The notes below the pieces were generated by a model. It ran no database searches and had not been told where the DNA came from. It saw only the letters and a list, made by a program, of their open reading frames with translations. From the NCBI GenBank assembly GCA_900315455.1, contig OMZE01000020.1, positions 1 through 63,173 on the forward strand: a DNA stretch of 63,173 bases. Direction: 5' to 3'. Shown here one piece after another: positions 8,031-20,002 of the stretch (positions within the stretch are counted from its first letter, which is position 1; each line of letters starts with the position of its first letter). Position numbers and translations under genes: made by a program. The DNA is from an uncultured Prevotellaceae bacterium. GTDB lineage: Bacteria; Bacteroidota; Bacteroidia; Bacteroidales; Bacteroidaceae.

Positions 8031-8870
8031 CTATTCTTTTTCGGTAGTAGTCTCAGTCAGGGTATCGTCTTTTAAAAGTGACTCCTCGCCGCTTGTTGCC
8101 TTCTCGTCATTGGTTTCACTGAAGGACTGTGGCTTGTTGAAATAGTCTTCCAACTCCTTGGCTGCATCATGGTTGTTGTTCTCAAGGTCTTTGACAATAA
8201 CGCCATGTTCCAGCAAAGTGATGCGAGGACAGATGTCGATGGTATGGGCGAGGTTGTGGCTGCTGATGATAATCGTACTGCCGGTAGATTTGTTGTACTC
8301 GGTCAGGATTTTCTTCAGCACGTTCTGACTGGTGGGGTCAAGGAAGTTGAACGGTTCGTCGAGAATCACCAGTTGGGGGTGGTTGAGCAAGGCGGCAATG
8401 ATGCCCACCTTCTGCTTGTTGCCGGCAGAGAGGTCACGGATCAACTTCTTGTGGCCGAGAATTTCACCCGCCATGAGCGGCTCGTATGTTTTCACTCTTT
8501 CCTCGACCTCTTCCTTGCTGATGCCGCATACCTTTCCGATGAAGGCAAAGTATTCTTCCGGTGTGAGGAAGTCGATGAGGAATCCTTCGTCGATATACGA
8601 CCCCGTGTAGTTCTTCCAATCTTCGCTCTTGGATGGGTCGATGAGCATTTCAGGAGTGCCTTCGCTTTCCCCCTCGCCTTGGAATCCAAGGGTCACCCGG
8701 CCATCATCTGCCTTGATGAGATCGAGCAGCAGGCGGAACAGCGTGGTTTTCCCCGCACCATTGTTGCCTACAAGTCCTACAAGTTCGCCATCGCCGATAT
8801 GATATTCGCCAATGTTCACTGCGGTGTTTTCACCAAAACATTTTTTCAGGTTCGATACATCGATTCTCAT
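8031..8870 (-). CDS. ABC transporter ATP-binding protein without adjacent permease
   Basis: 279 residues. Walker A GNNGAGKTT spans 35-43, the signature LSAGN 147-151, and Walker B LVILDEP 167-173, followed by FNFLDP; the switch histidine is in SSHNLAH. The layout resembles ABC-2 type (drug or lipid export) ATPases. An extra region between Walker A and the Q-loop (about 60-95, with LGFQGEGESEGTPE) and an acidic Ser/Thr/Glu-rich tail (230-279) are unusual for the class. No membrane partner is next to it: secA is upstream and feoAB downstream. The permease must be elsewhere, or the ATPase acts alone. Confidence 0.85.
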   Translation of the reverse strand: MRIDVSNLKKCFGENTAVNIGEYHIGDGELVGLVGNNGAGKTTLFRLLLDLIKADDGRVTLGFQGEGESEGTPEMLIDPSKSEDWKNYTGSYIDEGFLIDFLTPEEYFAFIGKVCGISKEEVEERVKTYEPLMAGEILGHKKLIRDLSAGNKQKVGIIAALLNHPQLVILDEPFNFLDPTSQNVLKKILTEYNKSTGSTIIISSHNLAHTIDICPRITLLEHGVIVKDLENNNHDAAKELEDYFNKPQSFSETNDEKATSGEESLLKDDTLTETTTEKE

Positions 8871-8893
8871 TTCTCTTCTCGTTGTGTTTGATG

Positions 8894-8924
8894 CAACGTG
8901 GATTCCGACTAGGAATCCACGTTG
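8894..8924 (-). terminator. 13-bp perfect hairpin between secA and the ABC ATPase
   Basis: CAACGTGGATTCC (8894-8906) and GGAATCCACGTTG (8912-8924) are perfect inverted complements with a 5-base loop. The hairpin follows the secA stop on the minus strand and precedes the ABC gene. No U tract follows, so it may be a terminator, an attenuator or an mRNA-stabilising element. Confidence 0.5.
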
Positions 8925-8959
8925 AGATTACTGATTTGTGGGAATAAATATCCCCCACC

Positions 8960-12286
<3,327 letters not shown>

Positions 12287-12327
12287 TGTTTATGATAAGA
12301 ATTAATATTGTGTTCCAAAAAATCGTG

Positions 12328-12359
12328 CAAATTTACGAAAAAAAAAGCGTTTAGCCAAT
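12328..12359 (-). promoter_or_regulatory. Promoter for secA
   Basis: The minus strand reads ATTG (12356-12359), 20 bases, then TAAATTTG (12328-12335). The -7 matches TAnnTTTG exactly and the -33 is one base off TTTG. Confidence 0.55.
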
Positions 12360-12389
12360 AATATGGGTGGTTTTTATAAAATCTTGACA

Positions 12390-13589
12390 CTACGGCCTCT
12401 GCTTTTTCTTTTTCTGTAAGTATTCACGCGACACACACCTCACAAGCAAAGTTAGTGCCAAAATCATCATTCCCTCTGCATAATGCTGAAAGAATCTTCC
12501 TGCAAGGAACAATATGATGAGTATTGTCCATATCCTCCACCATCTGTGCGACTGCCTCCGCCTCATGCTTTTCACTACAGGATACACAAAGAAAAGGGGT
12601 AGGGGATTGAAAAGCAGTAGTTGTAGGTTGATGCGCACGGTGGGGTGAACAGAGAACAACATGAGAAAGAGCAAGATGCCAGCCAATCCCGTGGACACCA
12701 TCAAGAGCATATCGAAGAGCCAGACGTTTTTTCCCAAGAGCATTTCGATGATGGTCAAGACGATGGTGAGCGCCAACAGTATCAGCGCGCACGCCGTTGG
12801 GGTGAGTGGAAATCCGTTTTCTGTGATTTGCAGACCGGCAGGGATGACTATAGTCTCTTCAGCGACCAAGCGACGCGAACTGCCATCGCTCATGATGATT
12901 TCGGCATCGCTGAAATCTTGCTTCAGGTTTCTGGGCAAAAACTGCTGCTCTTGTCTGGTAGTGGGCAGGTCGGCTTGTACACCCAACAAAATGTCGTTGC
13001 CAAATCGTGCCCATCGGTGGTCGGTGTTGCAACTATGCACCAACTGGCGGAAAGTGGCGTTTTCATCTATGGGGGAATTGTATTTCACTTTGCCCGACAG
13101 GTGGTTGACCAGGATGTCACGGGCACGGGTGGTGCAGTTGTCGTAGAAATAGTTGTATCTGTATACCAGGTTCTCGGGAAGGGCATTCACGCGTATGGCC
13201 TCCATGATGCTGGCTTTCTCGTCTTGGGTAAGATTGAGCCGTTGCTGGGTTACCTCACTTCCGTAGTATGCGTACTCTTGCTTGAACAACTCGAATGAAG
13301 AAATCCCCATGCAATAGTCAGTCAGCCCAAAAACAAACCGGAGGACGAAATGGGGAGCAGAAGAGTCAAACAACCCATAGTTGACCACCATGTCGTATCC
13401 TTGCGAAGGGTCTTTCAGGCGTATGGCGGTGTGTCCGTAAAGACTGTAAATCTGGTCGTGGGGAGCGCAAGTGAGTAGGCTTATTTGCAACGAGTCGTAA
13501 GAATCGTCGGCAGATATGGTGAGGCATGGACATAAGAATACCAAAAATATGGCCACCTTGCGTGAGAGGGTAAGCATTTCTTGTTTCAT
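12390..13589 (-). CDS. DUF4105 domain membrane protein
   Basis: 399 residues. A signal peptide or anchor at the N-terminus (KVAIFLVFLCPCLTISA) is followed by a DUF4105 domain at about 30-200, recognised by SLYGHTAIRL, VNYGLFD and YNYFYDNCTTRARD; the last motif contains Asp-Asn-Cys residues resembling a papain-like catalytic Cys region. Three or four membrane spans fill residues 275-390. The family is common in the Bacteroidota envelope and its function is unknown. The first ATG is at 13589, but a TAATTTTG promoter element ends only 5 bp before it, so translation may begin at the second ATG (13577, MLTLSRK) or from a near-leaderless mRNA. Confidence 0.8.
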   Translation of the reverse strand: MKQEMLTLSRKVAIFLVFLCPCLTISADDSYDSLQISLLTCAPHDQIYSLYGHTAIRLKDPSQGYDMVVNYGLFDSSAPHFVLRFVFGLTDYCMGISSFELFKQEYAYYGSEVTQQRLNLTQDEKASIMEAIRVNALPENLVYRYNYFYDNCTTRARDILVNHLSGKVKYNSPIDENATFRQLVHSCNTDHRWARFGNDILLGVQADLPTTRQEQQFLPRNLKQDFSDAEIIMSDGSSRRLVAEETIVIPAGLQITENGFPLTPTACALILLALTIVLTIIEMLLGKNVWLFDMLLMVSTGLAGILLFLMLFSVHPTVRINLQLLLFNPLPLFFVYPVVKSMRRRQSHRWWRIWTILIILFLAGRFFQHYAEGMMILALTLLVRCVSREYLQKKKKQRP

Positions 13590-13593
13590 GCTG

Positions 13594-13601
13594 CAAAATT
13601 A
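13594..13601 (-). promoter_or_regulatory. Promoter -7 element close to the DUF4105 start
   Basis: The minus strand reads TAATTTTG, matching TAnnTTTG. It leaves almost no untranslated leader before the first ATG. No good -33 box at 19-21 bp spacing. Confidence 0.4.
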
Positions 13602-13763
13602 GTGAAAACCAAGCGCAACGAGAAACAAAAGCCGAAGTTTTTTGCTCTTGTACGACAGGTGCCGCATGATGGTTGAGTTGGGTTAAATCATCATTTTAAA
13701 CACATGCACAACTCTTTTGGGGGTGTAATTCAACAAATAATCCAACAAATTATTTGAAAAACA

Positions 13764-13794
13764 TGTGTAAAGACAAAACTTTTTGTTATATTTG
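13764..13794 (+). promoter_or_regulatory. Promoter for the lutABC operon
   Basis: TGTG (13764-13767), 19 bases, then TATATTTG (13787-13794), an exact TAnnTTTG -7 element. It sits 46 bp before the lutA ATG. Confidence 0.55.
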
Positions 13795-13840
13795 CACCTG
13801 AAGAAATCTAGTACACACTTTTATTTAACATATTTAATAC

Positions 13841-14578
13841 ATGAAAATCGGTTTGTTTATTCCCTGTTATGTCGATGCCGTATACCCCAATGTAGGCGTT
13901 GCGACATACAAGTTGCTAAAGCATCTCGGATTGGACGTGACTTATCCATTAAACCAGACTTGTTGCGGACAACCGATGGCTAATGCCGGCTTTGAGAAAA
14001 TGGCTGTGCCCCTAGCCGAGAAGTTCGAAGACAAGTTCAAGGAATTCGACTTTGTCGTCGCCCCCTCGGTCAGTTGTGCGGCTTTTATCAAAATCAACTA
14101 TCCGCGCCTCTTGGAAGGCAAGTCAGAATGTACCACTGCTTCCAAGTGCATGGACGTGGTGGAGTTCCTGCATGACGTAGTGAAGGTGAAGAGTTTGCCA
14201 GGTGAGTTTGCACATAAGGTGAGTTTGCACAACTCTTGTCATGGCGTACGTGAACTGGGACTTAGTTCTCCAAGCGAGATGCATGTAGCCAAGTTCAACA
14301 AAATTCGGGATTTGCTGGAACTCAAGAAAGGTATTGAGGTCGTTGAGCCAGAGCGCAACGACGAGTGCTGTGGATTTGGTGGCATGTTCTCCATCGAGGA
14401 GACGGCCGTCTCTGCACAGATGGGGCACGACAAGTTGAAGCGTCATATCGAGACAGGTGCCGAATATGTCACCGGTCCCGACTGTGCATGCCTGATGCAC
14501 ATGGCTGGTGTCGCCCAGAAGCGCGACATGCAGATTAAGTTTATTCACGCAGTAGAAATTTTAGCCGCTGGATTATGA
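13841..14578 (+). CDS. lutA: Lactate utilisation protein A (CCG-domain iron-sulfur subunit)
   Basis: 245 residues with two cysteine-rich CCG domains: CCG at 41-43 (QTCCGQPMANAG) and CCG at 176-178 (DECCGFGGMF). Extra cysteines sit in APSVSCAAF and LHNSCHG. This is the LutA/YkgE family, homologous to the heterodisulfide reductase D C-terminal domain, which passes electrons through an unusual iron-sulfur centre. With LutB and LutC it oxidises L-lactate to pyruvate. Cytosolic. The stop overlaps lutB by 4 bp (ATGA), so it is translationally coupled. No LutR-type regulator is next to it. Confidence 0.92.
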   Translation: MKIGLFIPCYVDAVYPNVGVATYKLLKHLGLDVTYPLNQTCCGQPMANAGFEKMAVPLAEKFEDKFKEFDFVVAPSVSCAAFIKINYPRLLEGKSECTTASKCMDVVEFLHDVVKVKSLPGEFAHKVSLHNSCHGVRELGLSSPSEMHVAKFNKIRDLLELKKGIEVVEPERNDECCGFGGMFSIEETAVSAQMGHDKLKRHIETGAEYVTGPDCACLMHMAGVAQKRDMQIKFIHAVEILAAGL

Positions 14579-15942
14579 GTACACTACATGCAAAAAAAGC
14601 AAAGGAGTTTCTGAAGAATCAGAAATATGCCAATTGGCACGACGCCACATTCTGGTCTGTCCGTTCGAAGAGAGACAATATGGCGCTGGGGTTAGATGAA
14701 TGGGAGCAATTGCGTGACAAAGCCTCTGCCATCAAGAGGCACACCATTACCCACCTCGACGAATACCTGGAGAAATTCTCTGCCAATGCCGAGAAAAACG
14801 GATGTATCGTGCACTGGGCAAAGGATGCCGAAGAGTTCAATGAAATCGTTTTGGGCATCCTCAAGGACCATGGCGTCAAGAAGATTGTGAAGAGCAAGAG
14901 CATGCTCACTGAGGAGTGTGAGATGAACCCATACTTAGAGAAGCATGGCGTGGAGGTGGTGGAAACCGACCTTGGCGAGCGCATCATCCAGTTGAAAGGC
15001 CAGAAGCCCAGTCATATCGTCATGCCTGCCATTCACCTGAACCACGATGATGTGGGCGAGTTGTTCGAAGAGAAACTGAATACCGAGCCGGGCAACCACG
15101 ACCCCACCTACCTGACCTATATGGCCCGCTTGAGTTTGCGCAATGAATTCCTCACTGCCGATGCAGGAATGACTGGCGGCAACTTCGGCATCGCTGAGAC
15201 TGGCGACATCGTGGTGTGTACCAATGAGGGCAATGCCGACATGAGTACCTCGTGCCCTAAACTGCACATCGCTGCCATCGGCTTGGAGAAAATCATCCCC
15301 GACTATGACTGTCTTGCTGTATTCCAGAGAATGCTTTGCCGTGCAGGAACAGGCCAGCCTACAACTACCTTCACCAGCCACTTCAGGAAGGCACGCCCCA
15401 CAGCCGAGAAGATGCATATCGTATTGGTGGACAATGGGCGCAGCGATTGGGTGGCCAATCCCGAACATTGGGAGACCCTGAAGTGTATCCGTTGCGGCTC
15501 GTGCATGAACACATGTCCGGTTTATCGCCGTAGTGGCGGTTATTCGTATTCATACTTCATCCCCGGTCCAGTGGGCATCAACCTTGGCATGTTGCGCAAT
15601 GTGAAAGAGCATAGTGGCAATGTGTCGGCATGTACGCTCTGTCTGAGTTGCCAGACGGTATGTCCCGTGAAGATCGACCTTGGCGACCAAATCTATAAAT
15701 GGCGCCAGCAACTGGATGATTTCGGCACCGCCAGTGCAGAGAAGAAACGGATGTGCCAGGGCATGAAGATGCTCTTTGGAAGCAGTGGCTTGTATAACAC
15801 GGCTATGAAGTTTGCCCCGATGGCCAACTGGGTTCCCTCGTTCCTCATCGAATGCGGACTCAATCCTTGGGCCGATGGTCATAAGATGATGAAATTCCCA
15901 CGTTATTCCTTCCAGGAATTATGGAGAAAAGGAAAGGTATAA
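14575..15942 (+). CDS. lutB: Lactate utilisation protein B (two 4Fe-4S ferredoxin domain)
   Basis: 455 residues. The N-terminal LUD domain (about 60-290) includes GNFGIAETGDIVV. Two 4Fe-4S motifs follow: C304-C307-C310-C314 in CIRCGSCMNTCP and C353-C356-C359-C363 in CTLCLSCQTVCP. It is the electron-transferring iron-sulfur subunit of the LutABC L-lactate oxidation complex. It overlaps lutA by 4 bp and is followed 18 bp later by lutC. Length is normal for the family. Confidence 0.93.
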   Translation: MSTLHAKKAKEFLKNQKYANWHDATFWSVRSKRDNMALGLDEWEQLRDKASAIKRHTITHLDEYLEKFSANAEKNGCIVHWAKDAEEFNEIVLGILKDHGVKKIVKSKSMLTEECEMNPYLEKHGVEVVETDLGERIIQLKGQKPSHIVMPAIHLNHDDVGELFEEKLNTEPGNHDPTYLTYMARLSLRNEFLTADAGMTGGNFGIAETGDIVVCTNEGNADMSTSCPKLHIAAIGLEKIIPDYDCLAVFQRMLCRAGTGQPTTTFTSHFRKARPTAEKMHIVLVDNGRSDWVANPEHWETLKCIRCGSCMNTCPVYRRSGGYSYSYFIPGPVGINLGMLRNVKEHSGNVSACTLCLSCQTVCPVKIDLGDQIYKWRQQLDDFGTASAEKKRMCQGMKMLFGSSGLYNTAMKFAPMANWVPSFLIECGLNPWADGHKMMKFPRYSFQELWRKGKV

Positions 15943-15960
15943 CCAATAAATCAAGCATTT

Positions 15961-16542
15961 ATGAGCAATAAAGAAGATATCCTGTCGAAATTCAGGAAAA
16001 ACATCATAAAGAAATATGACATGCCCCGTCTCGACGACATCAAGGGCATCACATACCCCGACCCATTGGTTCAATTCATTTCCATGACGGAAAACGTGGG
16101 AGGAAAGGTGGTAGAACTCAAGAAAGACCAAGACATCAATCAGTTGATCAAGGAATTGTATCCTGATGCCAAGGAGATTGCCAGCAACCTGCCTGAGGTG
16201 ACCATCGCCACCCGCAATCCTGATACCATTGGTTCGCCACAAGCACTCAATGGAACCGATGTGGGAGTGATAAAAGGAATGTTTGGCGTGGCTGAAAATG
16301 CCTGTGTGTGGATTCCCCAGACTATGGTGGAGAAAGCCGTTTGCTTTATCTCCGAGAACTTGGTCATCCTGCTCGACCGCAAGGAGATAGTGAACAATAT
16401 GCATGAGGCCTATAAGAGGATTCAATTCAATGACTATGGCTACGGCACATTTATCAGTGGCCCGTCGAAGACCGCCGACATCGCCCAAGTGTTGGTGATG
16501 GGGGCGCAGGCTGCCCGTAGTGCCACGGTAGTATTGGTTTGA
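15961..16542 (+). CDS. lutC: Lactate utilisation protein C (LUD domain)
   Basis: 193 residues of the LUD/DUF162 family (YkgG/LutC). Recognisable segments are TRNPDTIG, GVIKGMFGVAENACVW and FISGPSKTADIAQVLVMGAQ; the last is the family hallmark, normally SGPSxTADIExxLVxGxHGP. In this copy the final HGP is replaced by AQA, a small divergence. It is the third subunit of the lactate oxidation complex and the last gene of the operon. Confidence 0.88.
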   Translation: MSNKEDILSKFRKNIIKKYDMPRLDDIKGITYPDPLVQFISMTENVGGKVVELKKDQDINQLIKELYPDAKEIASNLPEVTIATRNPDTIGSPQALNGTDVGVIKGMFGVAENACVWIPQTMVEKAVCFISENLVILLDRKEIVNNMHEAYKRIQFNDYGYGTFISGPSKTADIAQVLVMGAQAARSATVVLV

Positions 16543-16782
16543 TTCTCTGTCTTTCACACAGCGTATATTGTCATGCGCAAGAAGAGAGTGGCGAGGCTTT
16601 CAGGCCCCTGCCACTTTTTTCTTTGTCTTGGTGGCCAATGGCTTTTCTTTCCGCACTGATGAAACAACTGTCTCATCGTGGAAATTTGCGATACACTGCC
16701 TTTTTCTCTGTGGGGTGACAGGTTTTCGCTGTTTTCTGACCATAGGTAGAAGGCCCTTCTGTTCGGAAAAATCCAAAAATAT

Positions 16783-16814
16783 TTTGGCTTTTTACATACT
16801 TAATCGTACCTTTG
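16783..16814 (+). promoter_or_regulatory. Promoter for the C10 protease gene
   Basis: TTTG (16783-16786), 20 bases, then TACCTTTG (16807-16814): both boxes match the Bacteroidota sigma-70 consensus exactly. About 25 bp before the ATG. Confidence 0.7.
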
Positions 16815-16839
16815 TGCTCAAATATTGAATAAATCATTT

Positions 16840-19800
16840 ATGAAAAGGATACGTTTACTGATTCTTGCAACTTCCCTTGTTCTTATTGCCGCTGCTGCTC
16901 CAGTCAAAATGCCTTCGGCAGAACGGAAAGCCAGGTCGTTTGTGGCAGAAAACCATGGCATTTTCAAGAATGCCGATGTGGCTTTGGCCTATACTGCTAC
17001 CAACGGGCAAAGCAAGGATTACGCATTGTTCTATGTATACAATGTAGGCAATGACAATGGTTTTGTCATCATTACTGGCGACGATAGGGCTGTGCCGGTC
17101 TTGGGCTACAGCGACAAAGGGCAGTTCTCCATGGACAACATCCCCGACAATCTGCGCATGTGGCTTGACTACTACAGAGAGGCCATGCAGCACGTCGTTT
17201 CACAGGAAATTCAAGGCGTGGCACCAAAAACGCGACCAACAGATGTTATTAAGCCACTGTTGACGACGACATGGGACCAAGGTTGGCCCTATAACTTGCT
17301 TTGTCCTTCGTCTGGCAACAAACAGTGCCCAACTGGTTGTGTGGCAACTGCCATGGCCCAGGTAATGAACTACCACCAATTCCCTATTGAGGAGACAACA
17401 GAGATTCCTGCATATTATTGTAGGTCGCTCAGTCAAAACCTGCCGGCGCTGCCTCCTGTCACTTTCGAGTGGGATATGATGGAGGATACTTATAACTGGC
17501 AATCTACTGAAGAGAGTCAGATGGCCGTTGCAAAATTGATGCAGTATTGCGGACAAGCGGTGCAAATGGAATACAGTGCCTCCAGTTCGGGCGCCCAGAC
17601 TTTTGACTTGGGGTGGCGCATGTCCAATTATTTCAAATTTCCATCAACAATGCATTATGTCTACCATGAAGGCTATAGCATCGCTGAGTGGGACAGTCTG
17701 CTCATCCATGAACTGAAGACCAATGGCCCTATTCTGTATACTGGTTATACCACGGCATGGGAGGGACACGCTTTCGTTTGTGACGGCTATGACGGTAATG
17801 GTTTATACCACATCAACTGGGGATGGGGTGGCTCAGCCGATGGCTATTACCGTATCTCAGTTCTCGATGCTTCTGAATCTGGTACTGGTGGCAGTTCCAC
17901 ATCATTACGTTTCACCATCAACCAAGCCGCATTGCTGGGGTTGAAGACATCAGGCGAAGACGATTATGTTTCCCCCGAACAATCCATCGTCTTTTCTTCT
18001 AGACCAAGTCTGGGATTTGGTAGGGAGTATTCGCGCAAGGAGATGGGTGTGTCATTTCCAGCAGTGAAGATTGCGGGGTCCTTTAATGCTGTTGCTGAAG
18101 CAGGTTATTACGGCACGGGCTTTGCCCTTTACGATGAAGAAGGCGAGATGGTCAAGGTGCTGTCCAAACGAAATGATTATTTTTGGCCTGGCTATGGTGT
18201 CGATGCCTCTTATCATATCAATGGCATGGGCGCCGATATTGTCTCTGGGCATTTCACCATCCGTCCTGTTTATCAAGACAAAAATGGTGAATGGGTGCTG
18301 GCAAAAGGTGCTGAGCGTCATTATGTGGATATGGTGGTGGATAGTCTGGAAATGACGTTGACCCCTGTTCCCAAAGCCGATTTCGTCGTAAACAGTATCC
18401 GGCACTCCGGCAAGACATTGACGGTGAATATCACAAACAACGACGAGGAGTTTAATGGCCCGATATATGTCAGAAAATTGATGGATAATGGCAGCGAGGA
18501 GGATATCGCTTACGAGATGGTGGCGATTGAGCCCAATAGTACCCGTAACATTTCCATCTATATTGGTGATGATGTCAGTCTGAATCTGGAGAGAGATGTC
18601 ATTTACTTGTCGGTAGATGAGTACAAAGGACTGTATTTCTATTGCAACGTCTATAACACGGATGCCGATTTGTCATGTAATGTTGATGTCTTCAATGTGA
18701 CCAACGACAGTTCTACGATAGTGGGCGACAAGGTGATGTGTGAAATGAAAGTGACCAATAATGGTACAGGTGCTTACCGCCATTTCGTCACGTTGTCGCT
18801 TCAAGGTGCCGATGGATTGCGTTCAAATGGTTTCCGCAAATTGTTCGAACTGGGTGCTGGAGAAAGTGATACGGTGGAAATAGAATTGCCATTGGATGAC
18901 TACGAAGGAATCAAGACCCTTGTGGGCACCAATTATGTGGGAAATGAAGAAAAAACCATGTGGGAGAGCAAGAATTATGAAGTTTCTCCTGGGGCGATTT
19001 ATTGGAATGACAAGGGAATGGTGAGGGTCTGTATTGCCGCTGATATTCTCACTGTGCCCGAAGACGCCCTTACCGTCTATGTCGGGAATTCCTATTCCAG
19101 CGACGTGATACCCAATAGCAACCCCAATACCATCTATCTGCTCGACAAGACCATTCCGCCAAGTCTCTATGGACATAATGTGGTGAATTCGGAGATGAAG
19201 ACCGGAAAAATCAGTCTGACAGATGGTTATGGCTATTTCTTTCCCAAGGAGTTGAATGCCACGTCTTCAGTAAGTTATAGCCGCAAGTTTGCAGAAGATG
19301 GAGTGGGGAAATGGTCGACTGTGTCTCTTCCGTTTGCGACGAACAAGATTCTTGTTGACGGGAAAACCGTGAATTGGTCACATGATGATGACGACCAGGA
19401 TAAGTCGTTGTGGATAATGTCGGTGAGTGCGGTGGAAGGCGATATGGTGACTTTGCAGTATACGGATAAGATGCAGGCTAATCAGCCTTATCTTATCGCT
19501 GTGAGTGAGGATTTGGCGGGGAAAACGCTCGATTTCATCGGTGGCAAGACGAAGTTCACACCAACACAGGATTCTCCGTCACATCTTTTGGTCGATGGTT
19601 ATACCTTTACGGGCGTTAATGTCGCTTCTGATATGCCAAAAGTGTTTGTTATCGAGGATGATGAATTCGTTTACGGTGAAGAAACCAGGCAGGTTGCTCC
19701 ATTCAGGGCTTATTTGTCAGTGGAAGGCACGCCTGCTTATTCGCGCCTGTATATCTCTGGACCAGATATCACCAATGGTGTTGTTTCCATTCTTGCAGCC

Positions 19801-19923
19801 GAAGGCGGTGACATGCCTGCAGTTTACGACATGCAAGGCAGGAGAGTGCATGTTCACGACACCTTGAATGGCTTGCCGAAAGGAGTATATATAGTAGGTG
19901 GAAAGAAAAAGATAGTCAAATAG
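16840..19923 (+). CDS. C10 family (streptopain/SpeB-like) secreted cysteine protease
   Basis: 1027 residues from the ATG of MKRIRLLILATSLVLIAAAA; a TTG five codons upstream is less likely because the signal peptide starts cleanly here. A SpeB-type prodomain follows the signal peptide (about 20-130, with GFVIITGDDRAVPVLGYSD). The mature catalytic domain has the Cys in CPTGCVATAMAQVMNYH (near 167) and the His in GHAFVCDGYDGNGLYHINWG (near 310) with the downstream Trp. The remaining ~650 residues are beta-rich domains, ending in YDMQGRRV…LPKGVYIVGGKKKIVK, a T9SS-like sorting tail. It is secreted or surface-bound and cleaves host or environmental proteins; related proteases in Prevotella and Bacteroides are virulence-associated. 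It has its own promoter and a strong terminator. Confidence 0.9.
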   Translation: MKRIRLLILATSLVLIAAAAPVKMPSAERKARSFVAENHGIFKNADVALAYTATNGQSKDYALFYVYNVGNDNGFVIITGDDRAVPVLGYSDKGQFSMDNIPDNLRMWLDYYREAMQHVVSQEIQGVAPKTRPTDVIKPLLTTTWDQGWPYNLLCPSSGNKQCPTGCVATAMAQVMNYHQFPIEETTEIPAYYCRSLSQNLPALPPVTFEWDMMEDTYNWQSTEESQMAVAKLMQYCGQAVQMEYSASSSGAQTFDLGWRMSNYFKFPSTMHYVYHEGYSIAEWDSLLIHELKTNGPILYTGYTTAWEGHAFVCDGYDGNGLYHINWGWGGSADGYYRISVLDASESGTGGSSTSLRFTINQAALLGLKTSGEDDYVSPEQSIVFSSRPSLGFGREYSRKEMGVSFPAVKIAGSFNAVAEAGYYGTGFALYDEEGEMVKVLSKRNDYFWPGYGVDASYHINGMGADIVSGHFTIRPVYQDKNGEWVLAKGAERHYVDMVVDSLEMTLTPVPKADFVVNSIRHSGKTLTVNITNNDEEFNGPIYVRKLMDNGSEEDIAYEMVAIEPNSTRNISIYIGDDVSLNLERDVIYLSVDEYKGLYFYCNVYNTDADLSCNVDVFNVTNDSSTIVGDKVMCEMKVTNNGTGAYRHFVTLSLQGADGLRSNGFRKLFELGAGESDTVEIELPLDDYEGIKTLVGTNYVGNEEKTMWESKNYEVSPGAIYWNDKGMVRVCIAADILTVPEDALTVYVGNSYSSDVIPNSNPNTIYLLDKTIPPSLYGHNVVNSEMKTGKISLTDGYGYFFPKELNATSSVSYSRKFAEDGVGKWSTVSLPFATNKILVDGKTVNWSHDDDDQDKSLWIMSVSAVEGDMVTLQYTDKMQANQPYLIAVSEDLAGKTLDFIGGKTKFTPTQDSPSHLLVDGYTFTGVNVASDMPKVFVIEDDEFVYGEETRQVAPFRAYLSVEGTPAYSRLYISGPDITNGVVSILAAEGGDMPAVYDMQGRRVHVHDTLNGLPKGVYIVGGKKKIVK

Positions 19924-19930
19924 CAACCGC

Positions 19931-19974
19931 TATCAAGACAAAAGGCTCGGAACTCCGAGCCTTTTGTCTTGATA
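19931..19974. terminator. Bidirectional terminator, 21-bp perfect hairpin
   Basis: Bases 19931-19951 (TATCAAGACAAAAGGCTCGG plus A) and 19954-19974 are perfect inverted complements with only two bases between, so about 19-20 bp pair with a small loop. A-rich on one arm and T-rich on the other. It lies between the convergent C10 protease and GH36 genes and can serve both. Confidence 0.85.
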
Positions 19975-20002
19975 ATGTGTTTGTTATTGATGATTATAAA
20001 GT

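Noticed and set aside
12645-13298. 217-codon plus-strand ORF
   Set aside because: Antisense to the DUF4105 gene, with repeated Gln/Glu/Asp runs typical of reverse-complement shadows.
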